Positions 33,601 to 42,300 of a DNA stretch of 64,000 nt are shown here, piece after piece (the first letter of the stretch is position 1; each line of letters starts with the position of its first letter). The DNA lies in assembly GCF_017052585.1 (NCBI RefSeq), contig NZ_JAFFHZ010000002.1, positions 186,001 through 250,000 of the forward strand, read 5' to 3'. The notes below the pieces were generated by a model, which was given only the letters and a program-made list of their open reading frames with translations, was not told the origin of the DNA and made no database searches. This DNA comes from Paenibacillus apiarius (GTDB taxonomy: Bacteria > Bacillota > Bacilli > Paenibacillales > Paenibacillaceae). The position numbers were made by a program, and so were the translations under genes.

Positions 33601-36358
33601 CGCGAATTTTCACTTGCTCATCCCGGCGTCCCAAATATTCGATCTCTCCCGTTGCCGTCCATCTGGCCAAGTCTCCAGAGCGATACAGACGAGTGGAATG
33701 GCTTCCCGCAGATGCGAACGGATTCGCGATAAACCGCTCCCGGTTTAACTCCTCACGTTTCCAATAGCCCCGTGCCACCCCTCTTCCGCCAATATACAGC
33801 TCACCTGCAACTCCTGCGGGAACCGGCTGCCGGTGGTCATCCAGAATGTAAGCCTGCAGATCCGGCAGCGGCGCACCGATCACGCTTCCCGATCGGGCCT
33901 CCAGATCAGCCATCGATATGGGCCGGTAAGTGGCATGTACCGTTATTTCGGTTATGCCGTACATATTGATCAATTGAGGATGCCGATCGCCGTGGATGTC
34001 GAACCAAGGACGCAGCGACTGCAGCTCCAGCGCTTCCCCTCCAAAAATAAGGTATCGCAGCGCCAGATCGGCTTCTCCCGCCATCCCCAGATGCTGTTCA
34101 ATATGCATCAATTGTTTGAAGGCGGACGGCGTTTGATTAAGCACCGTTACCCGTTCACGCACGAGAAGCCGGTAGAAGTCTTCAAATGAACGCGTGACGC
34201 CGGACGGCACGATAACGAGTCTGCCTCCATGGAGAAGAGCTCCCCATATCTCCCAGACGGAGAAATCAAAAGCGCACGAATGATACAGCGTCCACACGTC
34301 ATGATCGCGGAACCCGAACAATCGCCGCGTCGCTATGAACAGCCGGCTCACGCTTCCGTGTTCAACGACCACTCCCTTCGGAAGCCCGGTCGAGCCCGAC
34401 GTATAAATCATATAAGCCACATCGGCTTCCCTTGCCGGGACAGACAAATTATGAGCGGAATAGCCCGTCATATCCAAGTCTTCCGCCGTAACATCAATCC
34501 GTACCCAAGCCCCCTCGGGTAACATGCCGCCGGTATCGCCATCCGCCAGCAGCACCGAACATCCGGAGTCGCTTAACATCCAGCGGATCCGTTCTTCGGG
34601 ATACGCCGGATCGATTGGAACATAAGCGCAGCCAGATTTAAGAATCGCCAATATGCTCGCAATCAAATAAGGGGAACGGTTCATGCACAGACCGATAAAT
34701 TGCCCCTGCCTCGCCCCGGATTGCTGTAAATGGCGCGCGAGCCGGTTCGCATAAGCGTTAAGCTCATCGTAAGTCCAGCTCTCGTCGTTCCATGTCAGCG
34801 CCGCATGATCGGGAAAAAGGGCGGCCGTCCTTTCAAATTGCAGGTGCAGGCATTCCGGCGTTGCATCCAAAACTTCCACCCTGCCCGAACGCTGCATGAT
34901 GCTCGCCCGCTCGCCGTCTTCCAACAGGTTCAACCCGTCAATAGGCCGATCCGGGGCCGCTAACGCCGATCTTATGAATTGTATGAAGTGGTTGGCGAAA
35001 TTCCGCATCGTCTGCGGAACAAATAAATTGGCGTCATATTCAATGCGTCCGGCCATTTTTCCATGCATCTCCGTCATGGACAGCAGCACATCCGACTTTG
35101 ACGTGCCGTTATGCAATTTGAGCGTTTCCGCTTGCGCGCGCGGCAGTTGAATGTCGGTGGCCGGTGTGTTTTGAAACACAAACATATTTCTGACCAGCGG
35201 AATCGACCAGCCTTGACGATCCGGCTGCAGCTGTTCGATAACCCGGTCAAAAGGAAAGTCTTGGTGATCGTATGCTTCTGTCGCCGATTTCACCACCTGT
35301 TGCAGGAGGTCGCGAAACGTCATCTCCGGGCTTATATCCAAGCGCAGCGGCAATAAATTGACGAAATAGCCGATTATTCCTTCGATTTCGGTGTAGTTGC
35401 GATTGGCGATGGGCGTGCCGATCACCATCGTTTGTTCATGGGTATATCGGTGGAGCAGCCCTCCGAACATGGTGAACAGCACCATGAACATCGTCGTTTC
35501 CGTATTCGCGCAAAACGACTTGAGCGATTGAACCAAGTCGTCCGGAAGGTCAAACACCACTTCTCCGCCGCGATTTCCTCCCGGATCGGCCATTTTTCTG
35601 TCAGGCAGCAACGCTACGCTCGGGCATTGAGCCAATTTCTCCTTCCAATAGCTCAAATGTCCGTCCCAATTCCCTGAATTCAGCTGCTCCGACTGCCAAT
35701 GCGCGAAATCCCCGTATTGGATCGGCAGCGGAGGCAGCACAGGCGTCTCTCCTCTCGTATAGGAGGTGTAGCACGTGATCCATTCCTTCACCAGCAGCCC
35801 CATGGACCAACCGTCTGAAATAATGTGATGCATGCATATCACCAAAATATGCTCCTGTTCCTTCAGCCGGATGAACCGGGCGCGGAATAACGGATCGCTT
35901 GCCAAATCAAACGGCGCCGAAATCGTATTTTGGATGATGGCGTCCGCAGCTTCTTCAACTTCTGCCGCCTGCACGCCGCTGACGTCTTCGACCGGCAATT
36001 GAATCGAAAAGCGCTCCCTTCTTTTGATTTGCGGGCTTCCGCCTGCATTGATGAAGTTGATGCGCAGCGATTCGTGCCGGTCGATAATAAACTGAAAGGA
36101 GCTGCGCGCCGCCTGCACATCAACCTCTCCTGTAAACCGCACGGCAAAATACATGTTGTACGCAGATTTGTCCGCAAGCAGTTGATCCAAAAACCATAGT
36201 CTTGTCTGGGCCGGAGACAGAACCATGCGGTCCTCCTCTGGTCTGGACGAGATCAATGGCCGCTGTCGCTTGCGTCCCTGCTTCCATTGCTCCAACAGCA
36301 ACCGCTGCTTGTCCGATAATTGCGAACGCCGTGTTTCCAATTCGTTTTTGTTCGTCAT
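30620..36358 (-). CDS. NRPS terminal module: C-A(Thr)-NMT-PCP-thioester reductase
   Basis: 1912 residues. Condensation domain with HHIISDGWSMG near residue 178. Adenylation domain with YTSGSTGLPKG near 654; the pocket residues read from FDFSVWE, LNQTPSAF, LIFGGEA, NMYGITEITVH and the late Lys give DFWNIGMVHK, the standard threonine code. A methyltransferase domain is inserted before the end of the A domain (VLEIGCGTGLLLF near 1041), as in N-methylating modules. PCP serine in EIGGHSLLIS near 1468. Then a reductase with VLLTGGTGFFGAFLLHELL near 1552, STLYVF and YTQSK near 1713: the full S/T-Y-K triad, so it should release an aldehyde or alcohol rather than do Dieckmann closure. No thioesterase. 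Confidence 0.95.
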   Translation of the reverse strand: MTNKNELETRRSQLSDKQRLLLEQWKQGRKRQRPLISSRPEEDRMVLSPAQTRLWFLDQLLADKSAYNMYFAVRFTGEVDVQAARSSFQFIIDRHESLRINFINAGGSPQIKRRERFSIQLPVEDVSGVQAAEVEEAADAIIQNTISAPFDLASDPLFRARFIRLKEQEHILVICMHHIISDGWSMGLLVKEWITCYTSYTRGETPVLPPLPIQYGDFAHWQSEQLNSGNWDGHLSYWKEKLAQCPSVALLPDRKMADPGGNRGGEVVFDLPDDLVQSLKSFCANTETTMFMVLFTMFGGLLHRYTHEQTMVIGTPIANRNYTEIEGIIGYFVNLLPLRLDISPEMTFRDLLQQVVKSATEAYDHQDFPFDRVIEQLQPDRQGWSIPLVRNMFVFQNTPATDIQLPRAQAETLKLHNGTSKSDVLLSMTEMHGKMAGRIEYDANLFVPQTMRNFANHFIQFIRSALAAPDRPIDGLNLLEDGERASIMQRSGRVEVLDATPECLHLQFERTAALFPDHAALTWNDESWTYDELNAYANRLARHLQQSGARQGQFIGLCMNRSPYLIASILAILKSGCAYVPIDPAYPEERIRWMLSDSGCSVLLADGDTGGMLPEGAWVRIDVTAEDLDMTGYSAHNLSVPAREADVAYMIYTSGSTGLPKGVVVEHGSVSRLFIATRRLFGFRDHDVWTLYHSCAFDFSVWEIWGALLHGGRLVIVPSGVTRSFEDFYRLLVRERVTVLNQTPSAFKQLMHIEQHLGMAGEADLALRYLIFGGEALELQSLRPWFDIHGDRHPQLINMYGITEITVHATYRPISMADLEARSGSVIGAPLPDLQAYILDDHRQPVPAGVAGELYIGGRGVARGYWKREELNRERFIANPFASAGSHSTRLYRSGDLARWTATGEIEYLGRRDEQVKIRGFRIELGEIEGAVGEHELVSQNVAVVEQNDYGDPKITCYLIPQKNRLLEIGSLMQTKQELVDRWETVFDSYYTKENEHDDKTFHIVGWNDSFTGQPIPAIQMEEWANETVKRILKYKPKRVLEIGCGTGLLLFRVAPFCESYVGTDLSEKAIEYVETHLRVLGDAREKVKLYKCNAHELPDLEQVDMIIMNSVVQYFPDVTYLHTVLEHSAGRVKQGGCIFMGDICGFMFREAFHSSVVLKGAGDETPLPEFNRLVQRKMKQHGELMLDSGYFLELRQRLPDIKAVEMLYKKGTYHNEMSKFRYDAVLHVGDKAIWEPEASYDWSSEVETWLQEGYLCKKHPAACFLIKGIPNARVAEEWSFLRWCRQANPMHKLADYRKQKGDDPQGVDPAAMVQWGGQSHNVEMVLSETVREGCLDAVFTPLGENKLVPFPHFDATKAAQRMSSVPLQQEVEKKLVAIIRHDIQKRLPDYMIPAQFVVLEQFPLTANGKIERGKLRELRPGKTLEGSASEQAQLPLSATEQALRGMWLSLLDADQVGMDDNFFEIGGHSLLISQMMFQIKKQFQVHIPLMQLMLEPTLRSIARQIDKAIAQEEPGARLDLASKVVLDPAIQGAGVPLAPQAGCSQSVLLTGGTGFFGAFLLHELLQKPDTQVYCLVRADDQVAGMRKVISGMKKYLLWKDDLIHRIAVVTGDLAAERLGLDEATYSFLTKQITSIYHNGATVNFAQPYSSLEAANVKGSEAILRLAAAGSLKPVHYISTLYVFSEEDAKKKRIILEDDAPVCFETLKLGYTQSKWVAEGLMMEGRRRGLSINMYRLGRISGDSRTGVCQDSDFFWKIVRFCLQLGVFPDIDFRFNLIPADFAGSIIVQLASDSQYGNQTFHVMNDHDCSFKEIIHILAKLGYSFEQLPWDIWKTRVSQLLETGTPDAMDISLVPFIEELSMIETEAPVFNADKTFAFLKNRNIDCPQMDADRLTTYINYFVASGYFESITL

Positions 36359-36386
36359 AGCTACCCACCGTTCCGCCGGAATTTTA

Positions 36387-39371
36387 TTATTGGAAGTTGC
36401 TTTCCAATTGCTCGATCATTTGCAGCTCGATTTGCTCCGCAATTCCCTCAATGGTCGGGTAATTGAATATCCGGTCAAACTGAATTTCAATGTCCGGGAT
36501 CAGATTCCGCAGCCGGGAAATAAGCTGGGTCGCCATCAAGGAATGGCCCCCCAATTCGAAAAAGTCATCCTTGATGCCTATCGGCCGGATTCCTAGCACC
36601 TGCTCCCATATGTCCACCAGATTTTCCTGCAAGCCGTCGGCAGGGGGGACATACGCTGTCGACAGATGCGCCCTCTCCGCTGATGACCGCACAACATCCG
36701 GATTCCCCGCCGCGGTGACAGCCGCTCGTTCTTCAGCCCTGTCCGGCGCGCCGCCGAGCCAGCATCGAACTCCTTCAAACGGATAGGTTGGCAGCGATAC
36801 GCGTCCGGGCTGCGCAGGATGAAGCTTCTCCCACCGGATATCCGCCCCGGATAACCAGCATGCTGACAAGCCTTTCAATAACGCGGCAACATCGGATTCG
36901 CCTTCCTTGCCGTGCCTCATCATGTTGAGCACGCTGCCCTTGATCGATTCGCTGTCATGCTGATGAACGAGCTGGGACAGCGCCTTTCCTGGACCTACCT
37001 CCAGCCAAATCAGATGTTCGCCGCTCTGCATCAGCGTTTCGATCCCTGCGCTGAACTTGACGGCAGCGCGTATATGGCCGCTCCAATAAGCCGTGTCCTT
37101 TGCCTGCGCTTCTGTTATGTAATCTCCGCTGACATTCGATAGGTATGGAATGCGGGGAGCATGCAGCTTGTACTTGCGCATCACGCGTTCGAATTGCTCC
37201 GCTGCAGGCGCCATAAGCGGACTGTGAAACGCATGCGCGACAGGCAGAAGCTTATGGCCGATTCCCTCTGCCTCCAATCGCGCCGCCAAGCGGGAAATCG
37301 CTTTGCCGTCGCCTGCGACCGTGCAGGAACCGGGACCGTTGATGGCGGACAGGTGTACGCCCTCATCCGCGCAGCTCCTAATCTGTCCGAAAGGAGCCGA
37401 CACCGCCAACATGGCTCCGGCGGGGCTCTGCTGCATGAGAGCTCCTCTCTGAGCGATAATTGCCAAGGCATCCTCTAGCGGCATCACGCCTGCGACGCAT
37501 GCCGCGACATATTCGCCAAGACTGTGGCCGATCATTGCGTGCGGTTCCAGTCCCCAGTCCATTAAGCAGCGGGCGAGCGCATATTCGACAACGAATAGAA
37601 GCGGCTGAGCGATGGCGGTCTGATCCAGCAATCGCGAGCCTTCGGCTTCCGCCTCTCGAAACAGCGCCTGTGCCAAATCCGTGCGAAGATGTTCATTCAG
37701 CACGGCGAAGCACTTATCCGCCCAACTGCGGAACAAGGGGAAGTGTTCGTATAACCCGGCCGCCATGTTGGTGTACTGGCTTCCTTGGCCAGGGAACATA
37801 AATATGATTTTCGCCTTGTCTTTATCCGCTTTGGTTCTGCCGATCAATTTCAGTCCGCCGTCAAGGCCGGATAATGCGGCATAACGGTACGGAAATGCTT
37901 TTCTGCCGACCTGAAGCGTATACGCGACGTCCTCCATTGCCACATCAGGATGCAGCTGCAAGTGCCGATCCAAAGCAGCGGCCATCGCATCGAGCGCCGT
38001 GTCCGTGCGGGCCGACAGCAGCAGCGTCTGCTCCGTCCGGCAGCGCGGCTTCTCCGTCATCATTGGCGCCTCCTCCAAGATGAGATGCGCGTTCGTGCCG
38101 CCAATCCCGAACGAGCTTACCCCGGCGCGGCGAGGGTGCGACGCGGCAGGCCAGTCCGTCAAAGCCGTATTGACATAAAAAGGGCTTTCCTTAAAATCGA
38201 TGGCCGGATTCGGCGCCTTATAATGCAGGCTTGGCGGAAGCTGCTTGTTATGCAGCATAAGCGCCGTTTTGATTAGCCCCGCAATGCCCGAGGCCGCGTT
38301 CAGGTGGCCGATATTCGTCTTGACGGAGCCAATTGCGCAGAACTGCTTGGCACCGCCGATATCTCCGAACGCTTCCTGAAGCGCCGCAATCTCGATCGGG
38401 TCGCCCAGTGCCGTCCCTGTCCCGTGCGCCTCGATATAACCGAGCGTCCGCGGGTCTGCTTCCGCCATCATCAGCGCTTCCGCTACGACGCGCCGCTGGC
38501 CTTCAATGCTTGGAGCCGTATATCCAACCTTGGATGCGCCGTCATTATTGGCGGCGCTGCCTTTTATCAGGGCATAGATATGATCGCGATCGGCCAAGGC
38601 GTCTTCCAGACGCTTCAGCGCCACGATTCCCGCTCCGCTGCCGAATATTGTCCCTTTGGCTTCCGCGTCGAACGCTCTGCAATGCCCGTCCGGGGAGAAA
38701 ATCCCGCCGGCTTGGTGCATATAACCCTCCCATTGCGGAATGCGGAGCGAGGCTCCGCCTGCCAAGGCCAGATCCGACTGATACATCAGCAGGCTTTGGC
38801 AGGCGTAGTGAACGGCAACCAACGAAGTAGAGCACGCGGTCTGAATCGTAACGCTAGTCCCGCGCAGATTCAGCTTATAAGAGATTCTCGTGCTTAAATA
38901 GTCGTTGCCGTTCGTCTGCAGCACCATTTGCAGCTCTTCCTCGGAAAAATCGTTCCTGCGCGGTAAAATTTCGTTCACCAAGTAATTGTTAAATCCGCAC
39001 CCCGCAAACAAGCTGATCAAGCCTTCATATGAATCGGCGGCGTAACCCGCATCCTCAATCGCTTCCGACGCGCACATCAACAGCAGACGGTGCTGCGGAT
39101 CCAACAATTCCGCCTCCCGCTTGCTCATTCCAAAAAAAGGGTAATCAAACTTGTCGATATCGGTCAGCACAGGCGAAGCTTTCACATAGTTCGGATCGTG
39201 AAGCTTCTCCTCCCTTATGCCTGCCGCCCGGAGCATGTCATCGGTGAAAAAAGTGATCGTTTCTCTGCCGTGTGCCAGGTTGTCCCAAAACTGCCCCACA
39301 TGGCTGGCCCCGGGAAACCTCCCGCTCATCCCAATAATGGCAATCGTGTTCTCCGCTTCGCTCACTGTCAC
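36387..39371 (-). CDS. Type I PKS module KS-AT-ACP
   Basis: 994 residues. Ketosynthase (1-430) with the Cys in IQTACSTSLVAVH near residue 179 and the two His in EAHGTGTALGDP and VKTNIGHLNAASG. Acyltransferase with GHSLGEYVAACVAG near 616 and HAFHS near 714, the form associated with malonyl-CoA. ACP with DDFFELGGHSLMATQL near 942. There is no ketoreductase, dehydratase or enoylreductase, so the new unit should keep its beta-ketone. The gene overlaps the upstream NRPS by four bases (ATGA) and lies 29 bases before the terminal NRPS, so it acts between them. Confidence 0.95.
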   Translation of the reverse strand: MTVSEAENTIAIIGMSGRFPGASHVGQFWDNLAHGRETITFFTDDMLRAAGIREEKLHDPNYVKASPVLTDIDKFDYPFFGMSKREAELLDPQHRLLLMCASEAIEDAGYAADSYEGLISLFAGCGFNNYLVNEILPRRNDFSEEELQMVLQTNGNDYLSTRISYKLNLRGTSVTIQTACSTSLVAVHYACQSLLMYQSDLALAGGASLRIPQWEGYMHQAGGIFSPDGHCRAFDAEAKGTIFGSGAGIVALKRLEDALADRDHIYALIKGSAANNDGASKVGYTAPSIEGQRRVVAEALMMAEADPRTLGYIEAHGTGTALGDPIEIAALQEAFGDIGGAKQFCAIGSVKTNIGHLNAASGIAGLIKTALMLHNKQLPPSLHYKAPNPAIDFKESPFYVNTALTDWPAASHPRRAGVSSFGIGGTNAHLILEEAPMMTEKPRCRTEQTLLLSARTDTALDAMAAALDRHLQLHPDVAMEDVAYTLQVGRKAFPYRYAALSGLDGGLKLIGRTKADKDKAKIIFMFPGQGSQYTNMAAGLYEHFPLFRSWADKCFAVLNEHLRTDLAQALFREAEAEGSRLLDQTAIAQPLLFVVEYALARCLMDWGLEPHAMIGHSLGEYVAACVAGVMPLEDALAIIAQRGALMQQSPAGAMLAVSAPFGQIRSCADEGVHLSAINGPGSCTVAGDGKAISRLAARLEAEGIGHKLLPVAHAFHSPLMAPAAEQFERVMRKYKLHAPRIPYLSNVSGDYITEAQAKDTAYWSGHIRAAVKFSAGIETLMQSGEHLIWLEVGPGKALSQLVHQHDSESIKGSVLNMMRHGKEGESDVAALLKGLSACWLSGADIRWEKLHPAQPGRVSLPTYPFEGVRCWLGGAPDRAEERAAVTAAGNPDVVRSSAERAHLSTAYVPPADGLQENLVDIWEQVLGIRPIGIKDDFFELGGHSLMATQLISRLRNLIPDIEIQFDRIFNYPTIEGIAEQIELQMIEQLESNFQ

Positions 39372-42300
39372 TGCCGGACACCCCTTCGCCGTGATTTTTG
39401 CGCCTCCTGCGCGGCCCGCTGCTTGCTGATCCTATGTTCGGCAGGTTCGGCAGCATAGCCGCAGCGCTCCTCCGCTTCGCCGCTTCCTTCCAAATAACGC
39501 GCCAACAAGGAGACCGTAGGATACTTGAACAAATCGACAACATGGATGTGGCGCTGCAGCACCTCTTCCAGATGCTGCTGGACGCGAAGCAGCAATAGAG
39601 AATGGCCGCCCGCTTCGAAAAAGTTGTCGTGAATCCCCACTTCGCTCACATTCAAATGGCGGCGCCACACCTCCGCAATCTTCTGCTGCAGCGCCGTCTC
39701 CGGCTGGACCGTGTCTTGCATGCCGTCTCTGTAGTTGAGCGCATCCGGTTCCGGCAGTCTCTCCAGATCTACTTTCCCGTTGCGCGTCAGAGGGATTTGC
39801 TCCACTTCCATATATACTGCCGGCAGCATGTAATCCGGCAGCTTCGCTCTCAGGTGCAGCTGCAAAGCCGAAGGATGAAACGGCCGCTTGGCCGGCACCA
39901 CATACGCGATAATCCGGTTGTCCTTACTGGCTTGGCACATCATCAAGCAGTCGGTGACGGACGAATGCTGCAAGATAACCTGCTGTATTTCACGCAATTG
40001 AATCCGATATCCGCGAACCTTGACGATATCTCCCTGTCTGCCGATGAATTCAACATTGCCGTCCGGCAAATACCTGCCTAAATCACCCGTTCTATAGATG
40101 CAATCGTGTTCCGCTGACGCATGGGGATTATGCGCAAAAGAGGAGCGGCTTCCGTCCGCGTCCGATGCCGTAACATAACCGGAAGCCAAGTAAGGCGAGC
40201 GGATGCATATTTCTCCCGTTTCCCCGATTCCCTTCATCCTAAGTTCGGAATCCATTACGAGCAGCTGAGCTCCTTCTCTTCCTTTCCCGATCGGGATACA
40301 GGATCCGAGAGATTCTGGAACAGCATAAATCCCCATAATTTGCGGCGTCTCCGTCGCCCCATAGCAATTGAAGCAGCGGACTTGCGGCGCGATGGCGCGA
40401 ATATGCTCGATGTGGGACGGAACCAGAGTATCCCCGCCGAAGAAGGCATAACGCCAAGCGCCGAGCCCGCGTCCCGTCCGTTCATGTCCGCTCCCTCCCG
40501 CAATGACCATACCCATCGCAGGCGTGACATGGGCAACGGTAATTTGCCGGCGTTCCATCCAGTCGGCAATATAGCTGGGAACGACCATTTTGCTTCCGTC
40601 CGGAATGCAGATCGCGGCTCCAATGGACAAAGGAACGAATATATCCCTTAATAGAGGATCGTGTCCCAGACCGGAGAGCATGCTGAACCTGTCCTGTGAA
40701 TCCAGCCGGAATTCATTCACATGCCAGCGGATAAAATTCGCGAGCGGCTCGTGGGTGCACGGAATTCCTTTTGGTACGGCCGTAGTGCCTGAAGTAAACA
40801 AGACATAGGCCGGATCGTGCAGGGAGAACTCGATCTGCGCCAGCCGCTTTTTAGACAGTTGATCCTCATTCGTGCCATAGGCGCTGCCAGCCCAATATAT
40901 AGAAAAAGACACAAGCTTCGTCAATTCCTCGTTCACACCGTTTGGCTGCGCGTTTTCCGCGCCGGGGAATACCATTCCATATGCCCTGGATACCTTGAGC
41001 ATCTCTGCCGCACGCGCGGCCGGCTGCGCCGGATCTAATACAATAAATGCGGAACCGCTTTTAAGCACGGCCAGCATGGCGGTAATTAGGAAGGCGCTTC
41101 GTTCGCCGTATATGGCAATTACCCCGCGCTTATCATGCGCAAGCCGAAGCAGCTCCAGGGCCAGTTCATCGCTTAATCGGTCCAGATCGCGGTACGTATA
41201 TACGGTATCATCGCGGTCAATGACAGCGGCGGCCCCCGGACATTGTGCCGCCGTCTCCGCAAACAAGACATGAATCGGCTTTAGAAGAGGATCGTCCGGA
41301 TGTTTTAACGGCAGGGCCGGATTGGGCAGAAGCACGATGGAATTGTCCGTCAGGAGTGAATATTGTTCGATGGACCGTTCGGGATGCTCCACGATTTGAC
41401 GGCATAGGCATTGGAATTGAGCCAGCATCTCAGCGGCCCTTTCCTCCCGGAACAAATCGGCGGCATACACCATCTCCAACTGAATGCCATCCGCCTGCTC
41501 CTGGGCATATAATGTCAGATCGCATTTGGAATCATGATCGTCCAATTCGATAATCTGCGTTGACAGACCGCTGAATTGCGCCGTAACCGGCGGTATATTG
41601 AGCATGTTGAACATGACCTGGAACATGGACGAACGGCTCAGATCGCGGTCCGGCCTCACAATTTCCACAAGCTTCTCAAAAGGCATGTCCTGATGCGCAT
41701 AGGCGCCGATGGCCGCTTCACGGATTTGCAGCAGCAAGCGGATGAAATCGGGTTCGCCGGACAGGTCGGTCCGCAGGAGCAGCGTATTGACGAACAGCCC
41801 GACAACTTTGTCCAAATCCTGATGATTCCGCCCCGCAATCGGCACCCCCACTGCGATGTCCGATGTTCCGCTTAGCCGATACAGCAGCAGGTTAAAAATG
41901 GCGGTGAGCGTCATAAAAAGCGTGCAATTGTGCCGTTGTCCGAGCGTCTTCAATTGCTCGCTCAATGCTTGCGGAAGCTGGAGGCAGACATGCTTGCCGC
42001 GATAGCTTGGCGCCAACGATCTGGGGAAGTCGGACGGCAGCAGCAGGGGCGGCACCGGTTTTTGCAGCACCCTTGTCCAATATTCCAGCTGCTTGCGATA
42101 AGAGTCGCTGCCGATCCGTTCTTGTTCCCATAGAGCGTAATCGGAATACGCCAATGGCGGACTCGGCAGCTCCACTTGCTGCTGCTCGACCTGATTCGCG
42201 TATAGCTGGCGCAGTTCATTCATGATGATGCTTATCGACCAGCCGTCCGTCATGATGTGATGCAGCACCATCACCAAGTAATGGCGTTGCTCCCCGGTGC

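Noticed and set aside
30908-36200. Many long plus-strand open frames opposite the megasynthase genes
   Set aside because: They are frames antisense to codons of high third-position GC, lack ribosome binding sites and resemble no protein family.
30620-36358. Dieckmann-type R* domain making a tetramic acid directly
   Set aside because: The Y-x-x-x-K catalytic pair (YTQSK) and the NAD(P)H loop are intact, which fits a true reductase.
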